Assembly: GCF_013911085.1 (NCBI RefSeq)
Contig: NZ_JACERN010000042.1
Coordinates: forward strand, 62,001-126,000
DNA: 64,000 bases
Source: Aquitalea aquatica
GTDB taxonomy: Bacteria > Pseudomonadota > Gammaproteobacteria > Burkholderiales > Chromobacteriaceae
Direction: 5' to 3'
Both the position numbers and the translations under genes were made by a program. Of the stretch, positions 26,123 through 35,324 are shown one piece after another. Every line of letters starts with the position of its first letter. Position 1 is the stretch's first letter. The notes beneath the pieces were generated by a model. That model saw nothing but the letters and a program-made list of their open reading frames with translations. It did not search any database and was not told the DNA's origin.

Positions 26123-26602
26123 TTACTGCACCTTGTACACATTGGATGACAGTTGCAACGTCGCATCAAAAGTAACCGGAGGGCGATGCGGGTGGACTTT
26201 CAAGACAGCATCCACCCGAAAACGCAGATGTCTTTCCATTTCACGCGGGGCATCCAGATTGACGCGCACTCTTGATAGCCGGGGTTCGTGCGTCTCAATG
26301 GCGCGCCGCAATTGTTCGCGCAGCAATTCCCGATCATCCGGGTTCAGCAGGCTGATGCCGCTGAGATCAGGAATCCCAAAACGCAGCATGCTGCTACTGG
26401 CCAGCGGGTAGGCGTCGAACAAGTCGTCCAGCGGCATGGTGCGGGTGTTGAGCAGGGCTTCAAGATCGCGCGCCAGCGAACGCTTGAATTGGGCAAGCTC
26501 GTAGAGCATGGCCTCGGGCTGGCGCGATCTGTCCGGTTCATCATCCAGCAAACGGTCGAGTACCGAGGGCTGGATCAGGGCGTGGCGACTAAGCGTGCTC
26601 AT
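26123..26602 (-). CDS. tssE: T6SS baseplate subunit TssE (gp25-like)
   Basis: A 159-residue cytoplasmic protein of the gp25/lysozyme-like family that forms part of the T6SS baseplate wedge. The middle shows the TssE pattern: a conserved region (LEALLNTRT, then YPLASSSMLRFGIPDLSG), an acidic NPDDRELLREQLRRAIETHEPRLSRVRV segment, and a C-terminal beta-rich domain. The ATG at 26602 lies 1 base after the tssL stop codon, favouring it over the in-frame ATG at 26614. TssF and TssG, its usual partners, are not in this window. Confidence 0.88.
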   Translation of the reverse strand: MSTLSRHALIQPSVLDRLLDDEPDRSRQPEAMLYELAQFKRSLARDLEALLNTRTMPLDDLFDAYPLASSSMLRFGIPDLSGISLLNPDDRELLREQLRRAIETHEPRLSRVRVNLDAPREMERHLRFRVDAVLKVHPHRPPVTFDATLQLSSNVYKVQ

Positions 26603-26603
26603 G

Positions 26604-27308
26604 TCAGCTGGCAAACAGTTTGCCTAGCTGCTTGGCCAGCAACCAGCGGTAGGTCATGAAGATGCCGCTACCGGCAATGGCCAGCAGGGCGAAGTACAGC
26701 CATAGGGGGAGCTCGTGCCGGACAAAAGCCTGAAAGCGTTGTGGCAACTGGGCATTAGGGGCGAATTCGGCCTTGCCGCCACGCACTTGCTGAATCTCCT
26801 GTGCCAGCTTGTGGGTCAGATAGCCCAGTTTCTCTTCGCCCTCCAGCAGATATTTGCCCTGAAAGCCCAGCAGCAGGCAGCTGTAGAACACTTCTAATGG
26901 CTCAATCTGCTGTGCCGGTTCCAGTCGTAATTGTTCCAGTCTGCTAAAAAAGCCCTCACCCGCCAGATGTTCGCCGAACAGACGCAATTGCAAGGGCATG
27001 CGTTCCCATTCGTCGCGCAAGGGAAATTCCGACGACAGAATGATTTCATCCATCAGCGCGCAAAAAGCGTATTTGGAGTAGTTGACTGCATTCATGTCCT
27101 TGTTGAAATTGCGCGCGGTTTTCTCGTATTGCGCCAGGAACTGGTCCACGCGGCGATTGAACTCCACTGCGCTGCCGGGTGCATTACCGTCTTTGAGCAA
27201 AAACAGCAGGTAAATGCCGTCTTCCAGCATCTCGCGCAGGCTGGGAGCCGCAGAAGGGGTAACGGCTAGTGGGCGTTCTTGGTTGGGGAGGGCGGTAGTT
27301 TGGTTCAT
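26604..27308 (-). CDS. tssL: T6SS membrane-complex protein TssL (DotU/IcmH)
   Basis: A 234-residue inner-membrane protein. The N-terminal cytoplasmic DotU domain shows the family features RRVDQFLAQYE, NYSKYAFCALMDEIIL and EFPLRDEW, and a single C-terminal transmembrane helix lies at about 208-228 (LPLWLYFALLAIAGSGIFMTY). It joins TssM and TssJ in the trans-envelope complex. There is no C-terminal OmpA/peptidoglycan-binding extension, so anchoring to peptidoglycan must come from another protein, possibly the lipoprotein at 37.9 kb. The ATG at 27308 begins just after the tssK stop and follows AAGG. Confidence 0.92.
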   Translation of the reverse strand: MNQTTALPNQERPLAVTPSAAPSLREMLEDGIYLLFLLKDGNAPGSAVEFNRRVDQFLAQYEKTARNFNKDMNAVNYSKYAFCALMDEIILSSEFPLRDEWERMPLQLRLFGEHLAGEGFFSRLEQLRLEPAQQIEPLEVFYSCLLLGFQGKYLLEGEEKLGYLTHKLAQEIQQVRGGKAEFAPNAQLPQRFQAFVRHELPLWLYFALLAIAGSGIFMTYRWLLAKQLGKLFAS

Positions 27309-27315
27309 GGCCTTA

Positions 27316-28662
27316 TCAACGGAAAACAGCAATCAGTTCTAGTGACAGATTGGCGAGGGTTTGCGGGAGGTAGATGCAGATGCTGCGTGACTGCAGCATG
27401 CGGCCAAAAATATCTCCGTGCGGTTCGAGGGCGAAGTAATGGTTGCCAACACGCACCGGTACGGCAGAGGGCGTTTGCGCAGCATGGCTGAGTGCTACGC
27501 CACGCAGCGCCGAGTTCAGGATTTTTTCCACATCATCCGGTGCGCCGATCTTGAGTTTGAGCGGCACGCTGTCGATTACCTGGCTGGCTGGCATCTCGCT
27601 TTGTACTGACAGGTAGAAATCGACGTTATCCAGTAAGCGGTCGCTTTCCAGTCGGCCAATAAAGAAGGATGGCTTGGGCGAGTGCAGGGGGATGATGGTG
27701 TAGCGTGCCGAGATGACCGTTTCCAGCAGTTCGCGGATTTGCTGATCCAGTACCGGCAGTACCAGATGCAACTGGTCGTGCCGGTAGGCGGGAATGTCCG
27801 ACAGCGTGTACAGCGTGGCAAAGGTTTGCAGCTCGCCGCAGAATTCAGCGAGCGCCATGTAAAGCTCTTCCGGGTGTAGCGGGCTGCTTTGTGACAGATG
27901 GCGCAGTCGGGCGAAGTTACGATTTACCGTGTGCAATAACCAGAATGAGCTGATATCTGTTGAGCCGTATTCAACAACGCTTTTTGAACGTTCGCGGTGG
28001 CTGTTGCTTAAGGACTGGTTCTTCACTAACAAAATATCCAAAAGCCGGCGCAACAACTGCTGAATTTCGGTTGATCCCTCGGTGGTGAGTAGAGGAGGGA
28101 TAAAACCGGTGCAGACACGCCATTGGCCTGTTGCATCCTTTTCCAGTTGGCAAAGCGGTATAGATTCATACCCGTCACGGTTCTCTTCCTCGAACATCAG
28201 CTTCACGTCGAGTTCCAGTGTGCTGACATCCGCTTCCAATGCCTGTGTGTAGAGATCGGCGATTTCGCTGTTGTGGCTGACGAAGCGGGTAGGGCGATTG
28301 AGTGCCTCACCGTTGCGGGTGTTCCCCCCGTATGGCTGCAGCTGGGCAAGACAGGCGTAGAGGGTGGTCTTGATGCCAAGTTGGGGGATGGTGGCGCACT
28401 CTCTGGACAAGGGCAGGGCCGCATTGCCTGGTGCCTGGTACAGGGTGCCATCACGAAACAGCAGGGTCAGGGCGTCGATACGCACCATGCCGGCTTTCAG
28501 TGCGGTTTCATCAACCAGCAAATGGCTGACGCCCCAGCAATGGCGGCCGGACAGTTGTAGTAGCTGTGCACTTTTTTGTTCTAGGAACAATGACTGTTGC
28601 TGGAAATGCTGTGGCCGCAAAAACATGCCTTCGCCCCACAGAACTCTTTTTGCATATTGCAT
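27316..28662 (-). CDS. tssK: T6SS baseplate/membrane connector TssK
   Basis: A 448-residue cytoplasmic protein that links the baseplate to the TssJLM complex. The N-terminus KRVLWGEGMFLRPQHFQQQSLFLEQ is the TssK signature, followed by the shoulder domain and a C-terminal receptor-like domain (RVGNHYFALEPHG, VYLPQTLA-type segment near the end). The ATG at 28662 places WGEGMFLRPQHF at residues 7-18; an upstream in-frame ATG at 28707 has no family similarity. It is 8 bases from tssL. A 200-base AT-rich gap separates it from tssJ upstream. Confidence 0.93.
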   Translation of the reverse strand: MQYAKRVLWGEGMFLRPQHFQQQSLFLEQKSAQLLQLSGRHCWGVSHLLVDETALKAGMVRIDALTLLFRDGTLYQAPGNAALPLSRECATIPQLGIKTTLYACLAQLQPYGGNTRNGEALNRPTRFVSHNSEIADLYTQALEADVSTLELDVKLMFEEENRDGYESIPLCQLEKDATGQWRVCTGFIPPLLTTEGSTEIQQLLRRLLDILLVKNQSLSNSHRERSKSVVEYGSTDISSFWLLHTVNRNFARLRHLSQSSPLHPEELYMALAEFCGELQTFATLYTLSDIPAYRHDQLHLVLPVLDQQIRELLETVISARYTIIPLHSPKPSFFIGRLESDRLLDNVDFYLSVQSEMPASQVIDSVPLKLKIGAPDDVEKILNSALRGVALSHAAQTPSAVPVRVGNHYFALEPHGDIFGRMLQSRSICIYLPQTLANLSLELIAVFR

Positions 28663-28749
28663 CTTGTGATGACCTTGCATTTGCAACTGTAGATCAATGC
28701 GCTGCATTGATTTTCACAGTGCTTAAGGGATTTTACTTAGTAGTAATAT

Positions 28750-28773
28750 CATTTGTCATATTTATGGCAAATG
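28750..28773. other. 24-base near-perfect palindrome in the tssJ-tssK gap
   Basis: CATTTGTCATA and TATGGCAAATG pair over 11 positions (one G/T wobble) around two bases, inside a strikingly AT-rich 200-base gap of an otherwise GC-rich region. TAACAA/TTGTTA at 28816-28830 is a second small inverted repeat. It could be a regulator site or an mRNA hairpin between tssJ and tssK. Confidence 0.45.
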
Positions 28774-28864
28774 GAATGTGCATAGCAATAATTAAATATT
28801 CAATTAATGGACTAATAACAATCGTTGTTAAATTGCAACAGAGGGCAATTATTTGCAGGCTAAA

Positions 28865-29398
28865 TCAACGCCGCTTGCTGGTGCACTCGGCGGGAGGCTG
28901 TGATGATTGCCCCGGAATTGCAATGTTCTTGGCAGTCACCGGCTGCAGGTAGCAATCAGCGGCCTTGAAGATCAGTCCACGGCTCTTGATGGCATCGGCG
29001 TCAAACAGCAGCCTCCAGTAACCTGGGTCAGGCTGCCTGAAAAAACCGACCACGCCAACGTAGCGGGTTTCTTCACCGATGGTTTCACTATCGGTCACCG
29101 ACTTGCCCGGAATCATGGTCAGTTCTTTGCTGGAAATAAGGGTGTTTCCTAGCAGATCCTGCTCTGTTTTACCCGCCAGCAGGGCGTCCATTGTCATCCT
29201 GTTGAATGCGTCGGCACTGCGCAATTGGTAGATGTGCACGACCACAGATAGCGGTTTGCCTTGTGCGTCGCGGTTGAGGCCGGCGGCACTTTCCCCGTGG
29301 ATGGCGATCATTTTTGGGCCGCTGCAGGCGCTGAGCATCAGCGGAATTACGATGCCTGCCAGCAGGCTTTTGCGATGACTTTTCAAACTAAATGTCAT
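28865..29398 (-). CDS. tssJ: T6SS outer-membrane lipoprotein TssJ
   Basis: A 177-residue lipoprotein. The signal peptide ends in a lipobox (LMLSAC, cysteine at 25), and the mature part is the TssJ beta-sandwich, recognisable by PLSVVVHIYQLRSADAF, the DLLGNTLISSKELTMIPGK region and YVGVVGFFRQPDPGYWRLLF. It anchors the TssL-TssM complex to the outer membrane. It is the first gene of the minus-strand arm (tssJ-K-L-E) and is divergent from tagX across an AT-rich 180-base region that should carry both promoters. Confidence 0.9.
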   Translation of the reverse strand: MTFSLKSHRKSLLAGIVIPLMLSACSGPKMIAIHGESAAGLNRDAQGKPLSVVVHIYQLRSADAFNRMTMDALLAGKTEQDLLGNTLISSKELTMIPGKSVTDSETIGEETRYVGVVGFFRQPDPGYWRLLFDADAIKSRGLIFKAADCYLQPVTAKNIAIPGQSSQPPAECTSKRR

Positions 29399-29577
29399 TG
29401 GATAATGCTCGTTCCTGATTGAAAAAAACCGCGTAGCATATTCTATCGGTACTTTTACTAGTACTTACAGTTATCTTTTCGACAGAATAAATTACATTAT
29501 AATATTCTTTTTGCGTATTGTTACATATTGTGATAATACTTTAAATGCAATTATGATTCTCGGGTGTTGATTGTGTC
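29399..29577. promoter_or_regulatory. AT-rich divergent promoter region of the T6SS arms
   Basis: This 179-base gap separates tssJ from tagX and is much richer in A/T than the flanking genes. It has a TATAAT at 29498-29503 on the plus strand (no well-placed -35 box) and the inverted repeat GTAC-8-GTAC around 29451-29466. No sigma-54 site of the TGGCAC-N5-TTGC type was found. Such a region is a plausible target for H-NS-like silencing. Confidence 0.5.
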
Positions 29578-30450
29578 ATGCAGATGATTTTTGCCTTGCC
29601 GGTACTGGTGGCCTTGCTTGTACTGCTATTGGCATGGGTTGGCTGGCGTTACTTCTTGGGAGCCGGTGCGCAGAGGCAGGTTCATCAGCTTCAGGCCTCG
29701 CAGGCGACAGAAGTGCTGCTGTCAAAGCCCTTGTTGAGTATGGAGGAAGCGGTTGACTTGAGAACGCTGCCTGCTGGGTCAGTTGCCAATGTTCAGGCAC
29801 AAAGCCCGGCGGTAAGTCACAGCTTTCGCTGGTTGCTGCTCCCTTTGCTGTCCTTGCCGCTGGTGGGGTTGGGGGTGCTGCTGGTCTTGAATATGGGGCG
29901 CTACTATCAGCGGCCGGACTACGTGGCACAGGACTATGCCCAAGCCGAGCGCATCAAGCAAACACTGCGGGAAGAAAAACTGGTGCCGCCACCGGCCCTG
30001 CCGCCAGCTGCCTTTGTCGATGCCCAAGCCGAAAGACCCAGTTTGGATATCAATCATGCGAGTCGTGATTGGAGTCGCTTGAATCCGGCATTCGTACAAA
30101 CAGTATTGCGCGTGATGGCATCGATGAAAGAGCGCGGTTTTTCCATGGTTTTGCTTGAAGGATATCGCAGCCCTGAGCGTCAGAATGCCTTGGCTGCCCA
30201 AGGCAATCATGTGACCCAAGCCAAAGGCGGGGAGAGCAAGCATCAATATGGTTTGGCTGTCGATTTGGCTCCAATCCGTAATGGCAAGGTGGTGATATCT
30301 GAGCGTGACCCGTGGGCGATGCAAGCGTATCAGGCCTTGGGTGAGGAGTCGCAAGCGGCTGGCCTGACCTGGGGTGGTAATTGGAGTTTCAAAGATTTTG
30401 GCCATATCGAACAGACAGGCTCGATTCGGGCTTTGCAGGCTAGAAAATAG
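29578..30450 (+). CDS. tagX: TagX-like T6SS peptidoglycan endopeptidase (peptidase M15 family)
   Basis: A 290-residue inner-membrane protein with a first hydrophobic segment at residues 5-28, a second at about 83-105, and a C-terminal M15 (VanY/L-Ala-D-Glu-like) peptidase domain at about 155-285. The zinc and catalytic residues are visible: H and D in SKHQYGLAVDLAP and H in FGHIEQ. In Acinetobacter, TagX is an M15 L,D-endopeptidase that opens the cell wall for T6SS assembly; this protein has the same design and sits in the same kind of cluster next to tssM. No strong ribosome binding site is seen and the ATG at 29584 is an alternative start. Confidence 0.82.
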   Translation: MQMIFALPVLVALLVLLLAWVGWRYFLGAGAQRQVHQLQASQATEVLLSKPLLSMEEAVDLRTLPAGSVANVQAQSPAVSHSFRWLLLPLLSLPLVGLGVLLVLNMGRYYQRPDYVAQDYAQAERIKQTLREEKLVPPPALPPAAFVDAQAERPSLDINHASRDWSRLNPAFVQTVLRVMASMKERGFSMVLLEGYRSPERQNALAAQGNHVTQAKGGESKHQYGLAVDLAPIRNGKVVISERDPWAMQAYQALGEESQAAGLTWGGNWSFKDFGHIEQTGSIRALQARK

Positions 30451-30475
30451 CCCTTCTTTTAATTTTTGCTAAGTG

Positions 30476-33400
30476 ATGGTTATGCAAGGTTGGCTTCGGC
30501 ACGGAAAAGTGGCATCAGCAATCGGTTTTCTGATCCTGATCGCTTTGATTTGGTTTATCGGTCCCTGGATGGGTCTAGCTTCCCAAGAAGCGCGCCTCGG
30601 TTGGATTCTCGGGGTAATGCTGCTATGGGTACTGAGTTTGCTGGTGGGACAGGTGCTGACCCGCCGTGCCGGCGGCCTACTCGAGAAAATGCTGCGCAAG
30701 CAGGCGGATGACGCTGTGATCGGTGCGGATGCCGGTAAGCGGGCCGAGGTAACCATGTTGCGTCAGAAGCTACTGGCGGCAGTGGATACCCTGAAAAAGT
30801 CCAAACTGGGCAGCAGCAGTGGCAGCGCTGCGCTATACGAACTGCCTTGGTACATGATTATCGGCCACCCTGCTGCTGGGAAGAGCTCGGCAATCCTGCA
30901 GTCGGGGCTAACGTTTCCGTTTAGCGATAAGAGTGGTATCCAGGGGGTTGGTGGAACGCGCAATTGCGATTGGTTCTTCTCCACTGAAGGGGTACTGCTT
31001 GATACCGCCGGTCGTTATGCTACGCATACCGAGGATCGTGTTGAGTGGCTGGAATTTCTCAAATTATTGAAAAAGTACCGTGCCAAAGCGCCGGTAAATG
31101 GCATTCTGATCGCGATCAGTCTGCCGGAGTTGGCTCAGCATAATAGTGAAGGCTTCGCCACCTATGCTCGGCAGATTCGTGAGCGTATTCATGAAATGTG
31201 CAATACCTTCGGTGCACAGGTGCCTGTGTATCTGATGTTTACCAAGCTGGATTTGCTGGGTGGTTTTGGCCAGTTTTTCCTGGATGCAGACGACGAGGCC
31301 CGTGCCCAGGTATGGGGCGCTACCTTGTCAGCAGAGCAGGGTAATGGTTTTGATGTGGGTACTGTTGTGGCACAGCAGTTCGAATTGCTGTACCGCGGAC
31401 TGGTTCAGCTTGGGGAAGACAAGCTGGTGCAATATCGCGGCAGCCAGGTGAAGCCCGCACATTTTGCGTTTCCCATTGAATTCCATGGGTTGAAGCCAGC
31501 CGTTGTCAAATTCATCAAGCTGTTGCACGAAGAAGATCCCTATCATGCACGGCCTCTGCTGCGTGGATTTTACTTTACCAGCGCCCTGCAGGAAGGGGTG
31601 CCGCGCATCGTGGCTGCCAATCGCGTGCAGGGCCAGTTCGATCTCAGCCCCTTGAGCAAGGACGCCAAGCAGCCGCCGTCTTCGTACAGTTTTTTCTTGC
31701 GTGACTTTTTCCGCGACGTCCTTTTTCCGGACCAGCATCTGATTTCACGACAGACGGCACCCGGTGGCGGGCGTTTGCGCATGGCCATTATGGGGGTTGG
31801 TGTTTTGCTGCTGGCGGGGCTGGCCGGCGTCTGGTCGTGGACTTATATCGGCAATCAACGGCTGATCGAGCAAATCACCTCAGAGCGTGCTGAAGCCAGC
31901 AAGCTGGCGGCTAGTGGTCAGCTGTACAACAAATTGAAGTCTCTGCAATTGCTACAGCAACGGCTGGAAGAGCTGCAGGCCTATCGCAAGAATGGAGCCC
32001 CCTGGCAGTTGGGTTGGGGCTTGTATCAGGGCGATGCACTGGAAGCAGGGCTGCGCGCAGAATATTTTGCCGGTTTGAAGCAAGTCATGTTGCAACCGGT
32101 GCAGCGCAATCTGGAAGCCACTCTGGTGGCTTATAAGCCGCAAGCGGAAGCAGTGCCGGTTGTTAAACCGGTACCGGTTGTCACGGATATGCCTAAGCCC
32201 GTGGTAAAGCCGCCCGTCAAGCCTAAGCCGCGTCCGCCGCGCCATGGCAATAGCCTGCCCAATATCAAGTTGAGCGCGCTGGGCTGGCCACAGAAAGCAA
32301 CCGCTGCCGAGAGTTCCAGTCCGGCCGCAGAAGCGGCGCCGGCTACGGTTACTGCCACGAATAATCAGTCGCGCCAGCTGGATGCAGGCTACAACGCACT
32401 GAAAACCTATCTGATGCTGCATGACCGCAAGCGTATGGATGAGGCACATCTGATTGACCAAATTCCGCGTTACTGGCGGCCCTACCTGGAAAGTCAGCAT
32501 GGGCAGTACTCTGTGGACGAGGTCATGGGAGTTGCTGAGAAACTGGTGGCCTTTTATGTCAGCCAGATCCATGAGCCAGACCTGCCGGTTATCGACAACA
32601 ACGCTCAGGTAGTTGCTGCTGCACGTGAAGTACTACGGGGTTCTTACAAACATCTTTCTGCCGAAGAGCGGGTTTACAACGAAATTCGTGCCCGTGCCAA
32701 TACCCGTTTTGCCCCGTTGACGGTTGCCCGCATTCTGGATAATCACGATCTCGACATCATGGCCAGTAGCCAGATGGTTGAAGGTGCGTTTACCAGGGAA
32801 GCTTGGAATACCTATGTCAAGACGGCGATAGATGAGGCGAGCAAGGGCGAAATTCGCGGTGATGACTGGGTGCTGGCTTCCTCCATTCAGGACAATCTGG
32901 GGCGTGATGGCAATATCGAGAAGAACCGCGCAGCCTTGATGGCGCTTTACCGAGCTCAATATATTGCAGCCTGGAAAAAATTCCTGCCTGGGGTTACCAC
33001 GCGTGATTTCACCAGCCCGGCACAATCGGCATCGGCCTTGACCCGTCTGGCAGACAAGCAAACTTCACCGGTGAAGTTGATCTTGGCGCGTGCCGCAGTG
33101 GAAACCGCTTGGGATAACCCATCAGAGCTGAATCGCTCGCTGGAAAATGCCAAACAGTCAGTGCTGGAAAAAACGGCTGATTTTATCAAGGGCAACGACG
33201 GACAAGCACAGCCCAAAACCGACAAGCAGTACGGTGAGGTAGGGCAGGTATTTGCCGGCGTAGCCTTGCTGGTCAAGGGGGATAATCCGCCCATCAACGG
33301 CTATCTTGATCAACTGGCCAAACTCAAGGCCAAGCTGGCGGGTATTGCGTCAACCGACGAGCCCGGCCCGCAAGCCCGCAATACTCTGCAAGCCACGTTG

Positions 33401-34255
33401 AATGGTTCTGGCTCGGAACTGGCCGATACGACTAGCTATGTCGACAATTCCCTGCTCAGCCAGGTGCCGGCTGACACTGCCGTAATGGTACGGCCGATGC
33501 TGATCCGGCCTTTGTCACAGTCCTATTCTGCCATCCTCGCGCCGGCTCAGCAGGATATCAACCAGGCTTGGGCGAATGAGGTTTTGCCGCAATGGCGACA
33601 GTTGGCCAGCAAGTATCCATTCAGTGATTCCAGCACCACGGCCTCCGTCGCCGAGATCAATCGCTTTGTCAAAGCCAATGATGGCGTGCTGGACAAGTTC
33701 GTCAACAAGTATCTGAACGGTCTGGTGCAGCGCAAGGGCGATACTCTGGTGCCGCGTGCCTGGGGTAATCAGGGCATGCGCTTTAATCCGGAGTTTCTCT
33801 CCAGCGTGGGGAGACTCAGTTCATTGGCCAGTAATCAGTTGCAGGATGGTGAAAACAGCCGCTTCGAATTACAGCCGCAGCCAACGCCAGGACTATCTGA
33901 CATTTCCTTCGTGATTGACGGTCAGGAGTTGCGCTATCGCAATGGCCCGCAAACGTGGCAGCCGTTTACCTGGCCTGGTAACGACGCTAGTGGTGGGGCA
34001 CGGATTCAGGTGGTGTCCTACAGCGGAGCGGTTAGTGTCATTGCCAATCAGTCTGGTCGTATGGGTCTGATGCGTTTGTTGGCCAGTGCCAAAGTAACAC
34101 AGGACAGCCCTGATCTGGCCCAGTTGAGCTGGTCCGCCGGCAAGGCCGCCGATGGCCAGTCCGTTCATTTCAATTTCCGTATGGTCGGTGGAGTCAACCC
34201 TTTGCAATTGATCAAACTATACAAATTGACGTTGCCAGAGCGTGTGACCTTGTAA
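30476..34255 (+). CDS. tssM: T6SS membrane-complex ATPase-like protein TssM (IcmF)
   Basis: A 1259-residue inner-membrane protein, full length for the family. Two transmembrane helices lie near residues 13-32 and 43-62, then a cytoplasmic NTPase-like domain with an intact P-loop (GHPAAGKSS, about 130-138) and the LLDTAGRY motif, then a third helix near 438-460 (MGVGVLLLAGLAGVWSW). The rest is periplasmic, ending in the TssJ-binding beta domain. A proline-rich segment (about 560-590) interrupts the periplasmic part. Start codons GTG 30473, ATG 30476 and ATG 30482 are all possible. It follows tagX and precedes tagF by 15 bases. Confidence 0.95.
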   Translation: MVMQGWLRHGKVASAIGFLILIALIWFIGPWMGLASQEARLGWILGVMLLWVLSLLVGQVLTRRAGGLLEKMLRKQADDAVIGADAGKRAEVTMLRQKLLAAVDTLKKSKLGSSSGSAALYELPWYMIIGHPAAGKSSAILQSGLTFPFSDKSGIQGVGGTRNCDWFFSTEGVLLDTAGRYATHTEDRVEWLEFLKLLKKYRAKAPVNGILIAISLPELAQHNSEGFATYARQIRERIHEMCNTFGAQVPVYLMFTKLDLLGGFGQFFLDADDEARAQVWGATLSAEQGNGFDVGTVVAQQFELLYRGLVQLGEDKLVQYRGSQVKPAHFAFPIEFHGLKPAVVKFIKLLHEEDPYHARPLLRGFYFTSALQEGVPRIVAANRVQGQFDLSPLSKDAKQPPSSYSFFLRDFFRDVLFPDQHLISRQTAPGGGRLRMAIMGVGVLLLAGLAGVWSWTYIGNQRLIEQITSERAEASKLAASGQLYNKLKSLQLLQQRLEELQAYRKNGAPWQLGWGLYQGDALEAGLRAEYFAGLKQVMLQPVQRNLEATLVAYKPQAEAVPVVKPVPVVTDMPKPVVKPPVKPKPRPPRHGNSLPNIKLSALGWPQKATAAESSSPAAEAAPATVTATNNQSRQLDAGYNALKTYLMLHDRKRMDEAHLIDQIPRYWRPYLESQHGQYSVDEVMGVAEKLVAFYVSQIHEPDLPVIDNNAQVVAAAREVLRGSYKHLSAEERVYNEIRARANTRFAPLTVARILDNHDLDIMASSQMVEGAFTREAWNTYVKTAIDEASKGEIRGDDWVLASSIQDNLGRDGNIEKNRAALMALYRAQYIAAWKKFLPGVTTRDFTSPAQSASALTRLADKQTSPVKLILARAAVETAWDNPSELNRSLENAKQSVLEKTADFIKGNDGQAQPKTDKQYGEVGQVFAGVALLVKGDNPPINGYLDQLAKLKAKLAGIASTDEPGPQARNTLQATLNGSGSELADTTSYVDNSLLSQVPADTAVMVRPMLIRPLSQSYSAILAPAQQDINQAWANEVLPQWRQLASKYPFSDSSTTASVAEINRFVKANDGVLDKFVNKYLNGLVQRKGDTLVPRAWGNQGMRFNPEFLSSVGRLSSLASNQLQDGENSRFELQPQPTPGLSDISFVIDGQELRYRNGPQTWQPFTWPGNDASGGARIQVVSYSGAVSVIANQSGRMGLMRLLASAKVTQDSPDLAQLSWSAGKAADGQSVHFNFRMVGGVNPLQLIKLYKLTLPERVTL

Positions 34256-34270
34256 CAGGAAAACAGTCAC

Positions 34271-35287
34271 ATGGCCTTTAATTTCAAACGTGCTCAAGAC
34301 GTGCCGGCGCAGTTTTGCATTTTCGGCAAACTGCCCCGCCGTGGCGATTTCGTACGCATCAATGCGACGCACCCGGCAGCTACTCAGCTGGATACGGTAT
34401 TGGCAGAAAGTATCCGGCAACTCGACTCCGATGCCCGGATCGATGGCTATCGCGCCATGCCACCCACTTCTTTTGTCATCCGCTCGCGAGATGGTGCCTG
34501 GCTTTCGCTGGGTGTGATTCATCCCAGCCATGATGAAAGCGGGCGGAATTACCCGCTGGTGGCGGCATCGTTGCTGCAGTCCGATGGCCCGCAGCCGCCG
34601 ATTGCCGTGCTGATGCTCTCCAACGAATTGTTTTTCAATGGTTTGCAAGAGCAGCTTGGCAACGCCATTGACAATGCGGTCGAGATGCTGGCCTGCCGGC
34701 AATACCTGGAAGAGCAGTCAATCTTCGGAGCCAGCTCGGCTGCAGATCTTGAACTGGCAGAACAACTGCTCAGCAGGCATTTGTCTTTGACTCGTCCAGA
34801 TTACCTGGCGGGATTGCTGCGTCAGCATGGCGATACGGATATCGAAGCCTTACTGCTGTCCTTTGTGTTTCACAGCCAGTTGCTGCGCAAATTCAAGGAC
34901 AGCCTATCTGCACAAACGTATTTGCTACCGCTGCCGGCAGGTGAGGGTGAGGATATGTTGGCCGCAGTGACTTGGCTGTCACTGTTTTCCGCTGCTACCG
35001 CTGGTATGCGGGATATCCCGGTGCAGTGTCTGATTATCCGTCAGCCACAAGCCAGTTATCTGGCCCTCGTGCCGGGTGCACTGAGTGAGCATCTGCTGGC
35101 ACAGTGCTGGGGTGTCCCCCTAGATGCCCGTTTCATAATTGATGTTGATGATGAGCAGGCGCCGTGGCGCAACCATCAGTCTTATGCGGAGGCAGCCTAT
35201 ATTCTCAGCCGCCGGCTGACTGATCCGCAGTTTTCGGTAGCTCAGCTTTGCGATGTGATGGCCAGCCTTTCGCGCAGCCTTGTTTAA
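34271..35287 (+). CDS. tagF: T6SS-associated regulator TagF (ImpM family)
   Basis: A 338-residue cytoplasmic protein whose first ~150 residues are the TagF/ImpM domain (FCIFGKLPRRGDFVRINATHP, then GAWLSLGVIHPSHDESGRNYPLVAA). TagF proteins act as post-translational repressors of T6SS in several species. The C-terminal ~180 residues are a less conserved extension (from about residue 155) that occurs in longer TagF versions. No Fha, PppA or PpkA gene is present here, so if TagF acts it does so without the threonine-phosphorylation partners, at least from this locus. The ATG at 34271 follows CAGGA. Confidence 0.88.
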   Translation: MAFNFKRAQDVPAQFCIFGKLPRRGDFVRINATHPAATQLDTVLAESIRQLDSDARIDGYRAMPPTSFVIRSRDGAWLSLGVIHPSHDESGRNYPLVAASLLQSDGPQPPIAVLMLSNELFFNGLQEQLGNAIDNAVEMLACRQYLEEQSIFGASSAADLELAEQLLSRHLSLTRPDYLAGLLRQHGDTDIEALLLSFVFHSQLLRKFKDSLSAQTYLLPLPAGEGEDMLAAVTWLSLFSAATAGMRDIPVQCLIIRQPQASYLALVPGALSEHLLAQCWGVPLDARFIIDVDDEQAPWRNHQSYAEAAYILSRRLTDPQFSVAQLCDVMASLSRSLV

Positions 35288-35324
35288 TCTTTTTGGCGAT
35301 TAGTTCAAACCTTGGGGAGTCATG

